DNA of 64,000 nucleotides from Cordia subcordata (lineage: Eukaryota > Streptophyta > Magnoliopsida > Boraginales > Cordiaceae): assembly GCA_028554755.1 (NCBI GenBank), contig JAPTOF010000014.1:7254001-7318000 (forward strand), read 5' to 3'. Every line of letters begins with the position of its first letter. Positions within the stretch are counted from its first letter, which is position 1. The notes beneath the pieces were generated by a model. The model searched no databases. It had not been told where the DNA came from and worked only from the letters and a program-made list of their open reading frames with translations. This document shows, piece by piece, positions 1-10,144 of this stretch. The position numbers were made by a program, and so were the translations under genes.

Positions 1-437
1 GTTGCAATATTGATATATTCATCTTCTTTATACGATGGTGCTGCATTTAGGTCCGGCATGTTGGATTGGTACGAGACATCAGCCATTTGTTGCGGCATAT
101 GCACGTCATCAGACTGAACGTCCACTATTACGTGCGCGACACAACGGTTCCAATCACAGCGAGCTGTGCCATACATCTCCCGCATATCTTTATCATCAAT
201 TATTGCAATTGGAAAATAATAAATCTATTGCAATGTAACATCTCATCTAGGGTCACGATAGCATAAGTTAACCCTATCAATGATCGGACGCAACCGTAAT
301 TTTCTAATAACACGAGAAACAAATTGATCGTAAGTTGTATCGGGACGAATTTTGATTTTGTGTGGTATATTTGGACTTCTATAATCAAGATCCTAATCGG
401 TCATTATTGTGTGACCGCCTAGTATAAAAGAACAGTA
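1..437 (-). pseudogene. MuDR-type transposase, N-terminal fragment
   Basis: Read from 437 downwards on the minus strand, this gives a degenerate protein with a TYDQF segment and a conserved MPDLNAAPS segment. Both align by eye with the N-terminal part of the MuDR relic at 7790-9699, which has SYNDF and VPDLNAEPS at matching spacing. In-frame stops (for example in the part read from positions 250-200) show it is decayed. In autonomous MULEs this region precedes the zinc-binding and DDE catalytic parts, which here would lie left of the window. What is seen is homology to the second relic; the function is inferred from the family. Confidence 0.6.
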
Positions 438-1002
438 ATCTCGATTGAATTAATTCTTTTGGGTGCTTTGGTAGAAACTTATAGTGACAAATGGAATGAA
501 TTTGGTAGAAAGTTTATTTGGTAGAAAGTGGAATGATGAGTAATGGATTGAATGAGCTGGTAGAGGAAGGGTGGGGTTTATATAGGCAAAAAAATGCATT
601 CTGGGAGTGCGATTTCTGAAATTTTCTGTGACGTGAAGTGACTAGAGCATGATTGATGGCAGGGAATATATTCCAATTACATGCAAATGCACTCTCAGAA
701 TGCGTTGCTAAGAATAAATTCTCTTCCCCGCAGTCAAATCAAATCTGGAATCAAATCTGCTAGGGTTGTAGGGAAAACCTAGAAAACGGGTTCCGGAAAT
801 GCGGAACGCATTCTGGGAATGCGGGTGCACTCCAAGAGCGCGATTGCACTCCTGGAGCACTTTCCGCCTTCTGGGAATGCGTTTTGGGTTCTGGGAAGGC
901 GTGAAGCGCGTTTTCAGAACCAATTTGGGTTATTTTTGAAAACGTAAAACGAATTGGGTTAGTTTTGCATGGTATTTTAAAAATTGGGTCAAAAAAAAAT
1001 CC
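1..1002. mobile_element. Terminal part of a Mutator-like element (MULE), entering from the left edge
   Basis: The first ~440 bases encode a MuDR-type transposase N-terminus on the minus strand. They are followed by a subterminal zone (about 590-905) with repeated CATTCTGGGAATGCG-like words. The terminal ~90 bases (about 910-1002) resemble the right end of the short MULE at 33713-34562: both contain a TTAAAAATTGG(G/A)TCAAAAAAA core and end in TCC or TCCC. The other end and one target-site copy lie outside the window, so the boundary near 1002 is approximate. The 440-590 stretch holds short direct repeats of a TTTGGTAGAAA word and no gene. Confidence 0.6.
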
Positions 1003-1056
1003 GTACAACGTTAACCTGGAAAAGAAAAGAAAAAGCTTTTTGTTAAAAGTATTAAG

Positions 1057-1286
1057 GGCCTATTTGGATTGGCTTTTTTTTCCAGGAAAAAAATACTTTT
1101 TTTTCCTGAAAAAATTACATTAAATTTGCAATAACTATTTGATTTGGCTTCCAAAAAAACTGAAACTCTGAAAAAAGTTCAAATATAACTTTTTTTAGAA
1201 GCCAGAATTTTCAGCTTATACAAAAAGTTATTTTTCAAAAGTTGTTAAAAAAAGTGCTTTTGAAAAAAGCCAATTCAAACGAGCCC
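1057..1286. mobile_element. Tourist-like MITE, family M2 (230 bp)
   Basis: The left end GGGCCTATTTGGATTGGC and the right end, read in reverse complement as GGGCTCGTTTGAATTGGC, form an inverted repeat of about 25 bp. The element is flanked on both sides by TAA, the trinucleotide duplication typical of PIF/Harbinger-derived Tourist elements. The interior is AT-rich and non-coding. A related copy is nested at 23584-23795. Confidence 0.75.
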
Positions 1287-1864
1287 TAACACTACCATTG
1301 GTTATATATATAATTTCATTTCAAAACAATGGCAAATTATCATGTCCTAGGTACAATTTTACGAAAAAAGAAACAAAAGAACACTAATGATTAACTAAAT
1401 ATACTCACATTGATGTTATTTTATAATTTATCTTTTGATCATAAAATTATATTATCATGACTCAGAATTAAAGAATTTATTATCAAATTAATTTATGACA
1501 ATATTTCAACTTATTCCAAACGAGCCCCTGAAGCATGTTACAGTAGATGTGCTATCCTTATCCTCAATCAATGCACAGGCTATCGAGTTGTGTGCCCTTG
1601 TGAATTGCCTCTATCATTGACAACTCGTAATAAATTTGTATAACAAAGGAGTGTGTCATCTCCGTACCTTGGTGACTTTACAAAGAATGGTACATAATGG
1701 CGTCTTAAGTGTTCAATAGAGTGGTTAAATAATTACATGTGGTAAATATATCAACTTCATTTTTATGCCCTTACATTCCATATATTCTTTATCGATTGAC
1801 TTTTTTAAGACATGAATTAGATACATTGTGACACAAGATCACTTGTAACATTCTGCTAAATTTA

Positions 1865-2259
1865 CACTCTGTTTGAATTGAAGGGGGAAAATTGAATAAA
1901 AGAAAGGAAATGATTATAAAAAAAAAGGAGAAAGGATGAGTAATCAATGTTTAGATTAGGATATTTTTCTTAAAAAAAGAAATATAAAAGGTTATGAATA
2001 GTTTGTGTTTAAATTAAGAAGAAAATAAAAGAAAGGGATAAATTTTATATATAAAAGATTAAAAATAAAATATTTGAAGAATTCCCTCGCTCCATTTTAT
2101 CCTAATTTGAAGGGATTCAAAATAAAAAATTTGAGGGATGAAACTCATCTCTTCTTTACTACTTCCTTTCATCTACTCTTAAACTAAACAAAAGAAGAAT
2201 TCTTTTATTCCTTCCATTACTTTTCCCCTGCCCCCATTCCCCTCAATCCAGACAGGCTC
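1865..2259. mobile_element. Tourist-like MITE, family M3 (395 bp), with an empty site in copy B
   Basis: The ends CACTCTGTTTGAATTGA and, in reverse complement, GAGCCTGTCTGGATTGA form a terminal inverted repeat, flanked by TTA on both sides. Copy B at about 13650-13660 reads GCTAAATTTAATGTTA with a single TTA and no element. That fixes the boundaries and the 3-bp duplication directly. The interior is AT-rich and non-coding. Confidence 0.9.
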
Positions 2260-3033
2260 TTAATGTTATCCTCCTTAAACTAAATTGCTCATCTTAAGAG
2301 AAGAAAAGAATATATATATATATATATATATGTATATAAAATTCTGCAAAAAGGGGGAAAATAGATATGTATCATGATCTATTTTTGGTTGAGTTTGAAA
2401 TGCCTTAAATGCAAGGGTCCATTTTGTTCCCCAACGGTAAGCCGTGGTAACCCGCCAATTGAAAAAAAGACGAGGATCATATAAAGAAATGGTGAAGATT
2501 TGTTAATATATAAAATAAATGGTTGAGATTTTCAGTTAGAAAATTAAAATAAAAATAGAAATTAAGAGAGGATCCTTGTCCAAATTAAAAGAGACATTCA
2601 CTCCTTCATTCTTCACTTTTTTTTTTTTGTGTAATCAACAACTCGGGCGACAACTTAAATATGATTATATTAGCGTCGCACGGGATTATTATAAATTTTA
2701 AATAAAATATTTATTTTTAAATTATACGATAAAAATTATGGACTAAGAATTAATAAGCAGATAGAGACTACACCTGGAAAGGTGTTATGATATATATAAG
2801 TAAACATATAGGTATATAGAACACTTAACCTGACTTGGATAAGAGCAAAAACGTATCTCGACAAAAGATGAATGCTATTAATTATGGTAATGACATTAAT
2901 TCTGTTGTAATTTTAAATAAGGTAATAGTAATAAAATAAAAAAATAAGAAAAAGACAAGTGACACAATATGGTATAAGTGGTCATTACTTTAGTATATAA
3001 TATAAATATTCCACTTGACGCATAGCATAATTA

Positions 3034-3427
3034 GGCTCTGTTTGGCCTAACTGCGTGATTTCAGCTGTTGAGTTGTAGAGCTTTAGCAGTAGAACTTTGA
3101 GTAGAAGTGTTGTTCAATAAAAGCAGTTAATTGTTTGGCCCGATATTTTAGAAGTTAGACTTTCAGTTGTTTTAAGGGTAATATTGGATTTTAAAAAATA
3201 TAAAATAGTATTTTTGACAAAAAAAAATGAAGAAAAATAATTTTTAACATGACATAAAAACAGTTTTTCAAAAGCCTTTTCTGAAAAGCTCTAATTTGGA
3301 GCTTTTGGTTTTTCAGCTTCAACTTTTATTTAAAAGCTCTTCTAAAAATAAGCCAAACAGGTCAATTTTAGCTTTTAAACTTACAAAAAGCACTTTTGAG
3401 TCTCTAAAAGCTGGGCCAAACAGACTC
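3034..3427 (+). mobile_element. Tourist-like MITE, family M1 (394 bp)
   Basis: The terminal inverted repeats GGCTCTGTTTGGCC and GAGTCTGTTTGGCC are flanked by TTA on both sides. The interior is rich in AAAAGCTC and GCTTTTA words shared with four other full-length or truncated copies in this window (13963-14251, 25673-26053, 41117-41493, 55860-56263). A further fragment lies near 28842 in an intron of the O-methyltransferase gene. No coding capacity. Confidence 0.85.
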
Positions 3428-4064
3428 TTAGTATCACCGTAAGGCAGTTTTCTACAAACCTCTGTTCGTTTCGAAGGGATTTATTCAATCTGCGATGTTG
3501 CATTCAGTTACTTTCACGACGAATCATAAGGTACATAACTTTGTATTTGGTTTCAAGATGACGAATGAGTATCTCTTGCCATACATTATTCCACTTGCAT
3601 CTCTTGCATGCATGATCTATCTCATATCAATTGCATTCTCAGTATGCATGAGAGGTAAATTTCAATTGTTATGCGTATGATGTCTCCCATCACCAAATTG
3701 GAAGTTAAATTTTATAAGGGCATGAAATGATACTACTAATTTATATGAATAGTTGATTTTTTTTGTTAACACAAGAGGATGGTTGATATGAAAAAAATTA
3801 ATTATAAATCTAAGAGAAGTTGAGAAATCAATCAAGGTATCAATGGTACAATCTCGCCTCTTACTATTCAATAATGTATTCAATATGCCCAACTACCCTT
3901 TTTTTCCTTTTTGTTTTTTTTTTGTGCTTTGAACTAAAGAATTTCCAAATTATATTGAACTTAAAACTAACTCTTATGGGATCACGAGCAGTAAAAGAAA
4001 ACCTTTCCAAAAAGTACAATTCGCAGGGATTGCAATTTATATTCTTCTCCTTACGAGGTGAAGT

Positions 4065-4486
4065 CACTACTAATCTGTCGCAAAATTAGCGACCTATTTT
4101 AAATCAGTTGCAAAATTTTGAAACTGATTGTTACCGATCACTAAATTTTAACAATTAATAGCTAAATTTTGCATCCGATGACAAATCGATTGCAAAAGTT
4201 TTGCAGTAGCTATCAATTGGTCGCAAAATTTGCCAGTGAATTAGAAATTGGTCTCTAAATTTAGTGACCGATTCAAAATCTATCGCTAAAAATAATCCAA
4301 ATTACAATCACAAAATTCTCAACATAAATTTTTTTATTTTAATTTTAGCAACAACATCGATCTAATTCGCCGACCGAATTTCAATCATTAATGTCTTGGC
4401 TACATATTTAATGACCATTTTTTTTTGGCAAAATCAGTTGTAAAACTTAATTTTTTGTGTCGCCAAAAGCCAACTTTCTAATAATG
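4065..4486. mobile_element. CACTA-like non-autonomous element, in copy A
   Basis: It starts CACTACTAATCTG and ends (reverse complement) CATTATTAGAAAG. Inside are many direct and inverted TTGCAAAATTT and GTCGCAAAATT words, the subterminal-repeat layout of CACTA elements. The orthologous copy in block B is 14819-15197. I could not match a 3-bp target duplication, so the exact ends are uncertain. Confidence 0.5.
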
Positions 4487-4588
4487 CCACAACTTGTCGT
4501 TACAACCGACCATATTTAAGAGCTGCAGCTTTGTTGGAATAATCTATAAATTACATAGTAGCAAGTGCAACAACTTGTTGGCACCACC

Positions 4589-5086
4589 AGGATTTTTTTT
4601 TTATAAATGACACAATTTTTAAAATTTATTACAAAAATAGCCTTGTTGATTTGGTTCTCAAAAATAGACTTTTAGGCTTTTGAAGAGCCGAAAATGAATT
4701 TTCAACAAATGAAATTGCTGCATTTATCACTGTATTATTGAAAGTATTATTTTTCACTTTTGAATAGCCAATTTTGGCTATTTAATCACCGAAATTTGAC
4801 TAAGTTTAAACCACTGCGATAAATGTGCTTATTTTTTCTGCTATTAAATGGCCGACAGTTGACTTCGACTTTTGAATAGTTGATTTCGATTATTGAATAA
4901 CCGAAATTGTCACGTGTCCGGACAGCGTGTTAAGAAAAGTAGTTACTTTTATTCAAAAGACTTTTGATTTTTTAATTGTCAATTTCGACCATTCAAAAGT
5001 TAAAAAAAATTATTTTTAAAAAATATTTCGAAACATAGTTATTTACTTAATGAATTTTAAAACGCGTGTCATTTATAAAAAAATCC
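4589..5086. mobile_element. TIR element of ~498 bp with 8-bp target duplication
   Basis: The left end GGATTTTTTT...ATAAATGACAC and the right end GTGTCATTTATAAAAAAATCC are inverted copies, and weaker inverted similarity continues to about 50 bp. The flanks are GCACCACC (4581-4588) and GTACCACC (5087-5094). The related sequence in copy B near 15211 reads GTTGGTACCACCTACC uninterrupted, which looks like the empty site. The interior has repeated TTTTGAATAGCCGA-like words and no reading frame. The 8-bp duplication suggests hAT or a degenerate MULE; the superfamily is not settled. Confidence 0.7.
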
Positions 5087-5251
5087 GTACCACCTACTAC
5101 CAAATAAAGAGCCGCCGCTTTGTTGTAAGAAGTGCAGTAAGAAAGTCCACAAGTCTGGCAAAGTTCGTTTTTCTAGGGACTGCCCATATGATACAGCTGT
5201 GCCTACAGTGGTGCAAGGCATGGATATGGCTATTTTATTCAGTCAGCTGGG

Positions 5252-5580
5252 GGAAAATTCTGAATTTTACCCTTTTTTTTGAATTATTACAAAAATCCTC
5301 ATTTTAAAATCGTTTGCAAAAATACCCTATTCGCCAAGTCACCTACCGAAACAGTAGGTGACTTACCGTTTCCATTAATTTCGGGAATTAAAAAATTTTA
5401 AAAAAGCAGTTGGGAATTTAAATACTTTCGGTAAGTCACCTACCGAAATAAGCACAGAAACGACAGGTGACTTACCGTGTACTGTTTTACCGGGATGCGT
5501 TAAAATTAAAAAAAGAAACTGTTGGGCCATTATGATTTTCGGTAAGTCACCTACCAAACGGTAGGTGACTGACCGTTTAT
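5252..5580. repeat. Left MULE terminus with palindromic GGTAGGTGACTTACC words
   Basis: After the ~80-bp AT-rich outer inverted repeat, the words AAGTCACCTACCG and GTAGGTGACTTACCG alternate in opposite orientation at about 5336-5366, 5431-5479 and 5541-5575. Each pair can fold into a small hairpin. The same word family occurs in the right terminus. Confidence 0.85.
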
Positions 5581-6075
5581 TTTGGCTACAAATACCCCCT
5601 CCCCCTCCCCATTTTTCTCCACACCTGAGTTTACCCCACCCCTCACCCTTCCCAGCTTTGATATTGTGCGAAAAAAATATATTCTGGTCCTTTTTTTTTT
5701 ACAAAAAAGTTTGCTCCACGCGTAGGATTGTGCCTTTACTTGTAAGTTTTCTACATTCTCGCCTATTTATTTGTTATATATTGAATTTTATATGTATATA
5801 CATGTTGTTAATATGCATCGTATGTATGTATATATGTAATGTATATAGCATGTATGTATGTATATAGTATATGTACATGTGATATTAAAACGTCTACAAT
5901 CTTGATATGTATTATTATGTGTTATATATATGTGTGTGTGTGTGTGTGTGTTTATTTTAGTTGCATATATGCGGGTGTGTGTTTATTTTACATGCATATG
6001 TATATATATTTTTTTACATGCATATGAATAGGATATTTATCGTAATTTTTTAATGTATGACCTTTTCATTTGGTA

Positions 6076-6570
6076 GAGATTTATAGTATTTAAAAATTGT
6101 AGAAAGATTTTAGAAGTTGATTCCGAATTTTAGAAATCTCATAAACCGAGATTTATAGTATTTAGAAAATTTAGAAAGATTTTAGAAGAAGTTATGAATT
6201 TTAGAAATTTCATAGAGTCGAGATTTATAGTATTTAGAAATTTTAGAAAGATTTTATAAAAAGTTATGAAAATTTAGAAAGATTTTAGAAAAATGTTTTA
6301 ATTTTAGAAATTTCATAGAGCCGAGATTTATAGTATTTAGAAAATTTAGAAAGATTTTAGAAAAAGTTATGAATTTTAGAAATTTCATAGAGCCGAGATT
6401 TATAGTATTTAAAAAATTTAGAAAGATTTTAGAAAAAGTTATGAAAATTTAGAAAGATTTTAGAAGAAGTTATGAATTTTAGAAATTTCATAGAGCCGAG
6501 ATTTATAGTATGTAGAAAATTTAGAAAGATTTTATAAAAGTTATGAATATTTAGAAAGATTTTAGAAATT
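6076..6570. repeat. Tandem array of 72-bp and 103-bp units
   Basis: GAGATTTATAGTAT recurs at about 6076, 6148, 6220, 6323, 6395 and 6498, giving spacings of 72, 72, 103, 72 and 103 bp. The 103-bp units contain an extra ~31-bp copy of the GTTATGAAAATTTAGAAAGA segment. It is AT-rich and non-coding, and lies inside the MULE between its left terminus and the mobile-domain relic. Confidence 0.9.
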
Positions 6571-6879
6571 GCTTTTAGAAAAAGTTATTAGGAATATGGT
6601 GTCGTTTATTAGGAACGAGAACTATGTTTAGTTAGTTAGAAACGTAATATAATTCAATAGAAAATTAATTTAATTTATTGGAAAATAATTCCTAAGGAAT
6701 TTCCTTAGGATTTTCTTAAAATGTACTAGGAAATTATTCGATTAGAAGATTATATAAATGTTTGTAACTTATTAGCAAAATTGTACAACTGTCTAGGAAC
6801 AAGAATATGGTTTATTTGCTAGAAAATTATTATAAAAAATTAGTTATGCATATTAACTGTTTGATCGTAGGATAGTATC

Positions 6880-7770
6880 ATAGATGTCCACCTTAGACCC
6901 CAGGATGCATCCCTTTTGGTGCATTACGCCCAGCATAGGACGCAGATTTTGACAGGGGAGACTGCGTCGAAGGACTTGCACACGCAATGGCGACGACGGT
7001 ACTTGTTCCGCACTTTGAGCACCCGTTAGTACAGGAAGAATTGTTGCGTGCAGGGTTCTATGGCTGTTATAAGGCAGGTTGGCATGAACTCGACCACGCC
7101 TTATTGACAGCCATCGTGAAGAAGTGGCGGACGGAGACACACACCTTCCACTTGCCTGTCGGAGAGGCCACTATCACACTACAGGATGTGGCCGTTTTAT
7201 GGGGGCTACCGGTGTCTGGTAACCCCATCCCGCACTTATCCACGATGAGGTGCGTTTATGGTGAGTGGGCTGTGCTTTTCTATGATCTTTGCGGCATTAC
7301 GGTGGAAAATAAACATATGGAGTTGAAATCCGGAAAGATCAGGCTGTCTAAGGTGAAGCGGTTGTATGAGATGACTTACCAGCATGAGGTCGAGGGTGCA
7401 GCCGTAGCGCAACGTGCCCGTCTATGGATGTTTGGGTACATAGTCTCTCATCTCTTCGCCGATACTAGTGGCAGCTGGGGGAACATGAACTGGCTGACTT
7501 TGCTCACGAACATTGAGGCCGTGAAGGTATTGAACTAGGGTGCTGCTGCGCTAGCACATTTGTACAGGGGGATGGATGCCTTTGTATATTCCGATAGGAC
7601 ATACCTCTATGGCGGCATCACCCTGCTGTAGGTACTGCGCATAAGTCACTTAATCATTGTTTGTAAATATCACGTGATTTCTATATGGTATTAACTTAAC
7701 TGTCCACTTATTTGCAGTGGTGGATATGGGACAGGTTCGATTGTTTCCGTCCCACACTTATTGACTCCGG
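6880..7770 (+). pseudogene. Plant mobile domain (PMD, aminotransferase-like) gene relic carried by the MULE
   Basis: The main open stretch begins at the ATG at 6987 and shows the PMD core: GFYGCYKAGWHELDHAL, then THTFHLPVGEATITLQDVAV with WGLPVSGNPI. Just upstream another frame (about 6880-7000) encodes a plausible PMD leader (RPQDASLLVHYAQHRTQIL), so a frameshift near 7000 separates them. An in-frame TAG at 7536-7538 interrupts the domain, which resumes as GAAALAHLYRGMDAF. A second TAG sits where family members usually have TLLQ just before a GT donor, about 7636-7641. After a short intron (acceptor near 7717) the frame reads WWIWDRFDCFRPTLID. PMD proteins are plant-specific and often transposon-borne; two (MAIN, MAIL1) were domesticated in Arabidopsis. 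This copy is dead. Confidence 0.8.
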
Positions 7771-7789
7771 TAGACACGACCATGTCGGT

Positions 7790-9699
7790 GAGATAGTCGT
7801 ATGCACGTTTACCAGCCCCGGTTGGTGTTGGGTCAACTCCCAAAATTTTTTGCATCACTTCTACATGTTTACGTACTTGATTTTCCTTACCAGCTGTCCA
7901 ACATAAGTCCTTTATATACTGGTTGTGGAACTATTTCATGACATTACTTTTGAGGTGCCTCAAGCACATCCGATGATTCACCCGCAATTGCCCGTCAGAT
8001 GAGACACGATTCACGGCAAAGAAAATTCCAGCATGCCTATCAAACACTATACAAATCTCATCCATATCATGCAGCAAATGCATCCGTACAAGTTGAAGTA
8101 ACCATGACCAACTTTCGGTTGTCTCTGCATCGACAACTGCAAATGCCAACTGTAAAATCTGACCGTTTGTATCAGTTGTCAATGCCGTTAGTAGATGGCC
8201 CTTATATGGACCGCACAGGTGAGTACCGTCGAGAGAAAGCACTGGACAATAATACTTCTACGCTGCAGTGCATGGGGTAAATGCCCAAAACACATAATCG
8301 AAAATTTTGGTTCCTTGCGTCGACCCTTGGAAGAACTTGTATGTTACAACAGTCCCCAGATTAGTTGCCTTAACGACTCTCAAAAATCACGGAAGTAACT
8401 GGTACGACTCGTCCTAATTGCCGTACACCATTTCAATGGCCTTATTTCGGCCATCCCATGCCTTCCCATATGAAATGTTCACGTGAAAAGTGTCCATAAT
8501 GTGTGCTCATACAAAACCCACATCGAAATCAGGCTTGTGTTTTACGAAGTGCATAATCGTATAACCAACCAGTGCTGTGGTAACATTTTTATGGTCGGCC
8601 CTTCGTCTATCACTGAAACAATTATGCACGCCTCAATACTTCGTTATTTCAAACTGGCGATGTGTGGATTTCCAAATTGCCCGCAACTCCCACCTGTATG
8701 GATTTCTAAAGTTGGAAGCATTTACGCAACAAACAACCCATAAATCTGGTTCAGATCTCTTCACTTTGTATTCACGTTGCACCTTTATAGAGTACATTTG
8801 AACCCCCGAATCACGTCCTTCTTTGACGGGAAAATCATTCCTTTGGCCAATTCCTTCTCGGCCCAAAATATTTGCATTTTGTGCTCCTCCATACTATCCA
8901 TATAATATTCTTGACTAACAGTATGAAGTAGAGCAGTTTCATGTACAATGTGCATCGGTACGGCCTCGTCAGTGGACCCTGCACCAACTGATGGCCCTTC
9001 ATGTTCCTCATTGACGTTCGCAGTGTTTTCGTTACCATTGAAGACGTCATCATCATCGTACCAAGCATCGTTCTCGTTCAGGGCTATGTCCTCATCTTTT
9101 TCGTCAGGTTCGGACATAAATGTGTCCATGTTCAAGTCCACCATCACAATATGAGATGGCCCTGCTATGTCACTCCCAGCAGGGTCATGTGATGGTTCGG
9201 CATTCAAGTCAGGAACAGCGTAACCACGCTGGAAATCACTGCTTCGTTGCGGGATGTACACGTCGTCTGCCTTTACTTCAACAATAACATGAGCATTATT
9301 CATGTTATTATCATTACATGCTATTCGAAACACATCCATCAAATCATCATCGTTGCTGATTGCTGCCTCGCTAAAATATGGATACTGTAACTGCACGACC
9401 CCTGATTAGAAACGATGCGATAGCTCCACCCTGTCGATGCCATAACGCAAATTAAGCTTCTCATAGACACTATAAACAAAGTCATTGTATGATGTTTCAT
9501 GTGTTATTTTGACCTTACAAACAGGCCTCGTAGTTTTATATTCGATACCGTACAGACTATTAATTTTTTCTCCGCCATAATATAAAAGAATAGAGATTGT
9601 ATTCATATTTTTCTTACTGACTAAAATATTATATGGATAGTACACAAGAATGTATGTGTGGAAAATAATTGGAAAGATTTTTGGCGATTCGAAAATCAA
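7790..9699 (-). pseudogene. MuDR/Mutator transposase relic
   Basis: Read on the minus strand, it gives an N-terminal acidic region (9396-8785, with VPDLNAEPS and a D/E-rich stretch). After a frameshift comes a WRKY/GCM1-like zinc-binding region: YSIKVQREYKVKRSEPDLWV, then WELRAIWKSTHRQFEITKY (8800-8640). Next is VNISYGKAWDGRNKAIEM (about 8480-8430). The DDE core starts with LSLDGTHLCGPYKGHLL (first catalytic Asp) and LAFAVVDAETTESWSWLL, then IVFDRHAGI (second Asp, about 8050). A CLRHLKSNV segment and a QVRKHVEVM tail run to about 7800. At least four in-frame stops and one frameshift make it a pseudogene. It converges on the mobile-domain relic, with the 3' ends meeting near 7770-7850. An N-terminal extension is open at 9699-9406. 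Confidence 0.85.
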
Positions 9700-9804
9700 A
9701 GATACTAGGAGGAGTGTGGAAGAAAATAAGAAACTATGTACTTTGGTGTTGGGGCATTCGGGGATGGAAGAGCGGGGGTTAAATAGGGGTTCAAATCATA
9801 AAGA

Positions 9805-10135
9805 AACGGTATGTGAGTTACCGGTCAAGGGGAATAATGGCATAAAGAACGGTAAGTGACTTACCGGTCAAAGCTAATAACGGTAATTCACTTACCGTTC
9901 CTGGGAAATTGCACCGGTAGGTGACCTACTGTTTATTCCCTAATAACGGTAGGTCACCTACCGTTCTTGCTGACACACTGGCACTTCTCGATATATTCTC
10001 TGACAGCTGGAAGAACGGTAAGTTACCTACCGTTTCGGTAGGTAACTTACCAAAAAGGGTATTTTTGAAATCCATTTTAAAACAAAGGTATTTTTGCAAC
10101 AATTTAAAAAAAAAAGGTAAAAATAAAAATTTGCC
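9805..10135. repeat. Right MULE terminus with palindromic words
   Basis: Six or more imperfect palindromes of the form ACGGTAAGTGACTTACCGG or ACGGTAGGTCACCTACCGT lie at about 9807, 9849, 9878, 9914, 9946 and 10015. The outer ~100-bp inverted repeat shared with 5252-5330 follows. The spacing is irregular. Confidence 0.85.
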
Positions 10136-10144
10136 TCAGTTGGG

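Larger units (their letters stand above)
1317..4560. repeat. Segmental duplication, copy A (direct repeat of 13032-15262)
   Basis: Long collinear tracts match copy B by eye. Examples are the TTGATGTTATTTTATAATTT stretch near 1411/13131, the CTTATCCTCAATCAATGCAC stretch at 1557/13273, and 3509-3680 against 14252-14425. Copy A is longer because it carries a MITE at 1865-2259, and about 330 bp at 2672-3004 and ~70 bp at 3428-3500 are absent from B. Copy B abuts the BAHD gene; copy A has no acyltransferase after it and runs into transposons. Apart from the transposons annotated separately, I see no gene in 1290-4060. Confidence 0.85.
5252..10135. mobile_element. Near-complete Mutator-like element (4884 bp) with 9-bp target-site duplication
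   Basis: The left end begins GGAAAATTCTGAATTTTACC and the right end, in reverse complement, GGCAAATTTTTATTTTTACC. Similarity then continues well over 100 bp, through ACAAAAAT.CC and TTTTAAAAT.G.TT.CAAAAATACCC. The flanks are TCAGCTGGG (5243-5251) and TCAGTTGGG (10136-10144), a 9-bp duplication with one mismatch, diagnostic of Mutator-type insertion. Cargo in order: short palindrome arrays, TG/TA microsatellites (5780-6010), a 72-bp tandem array, a plant-mobile-domain relic on plus and a MuDR transposase relic on minus. Both genes are broken, so this copy cannot be autonomous. Confidence 0.9.
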
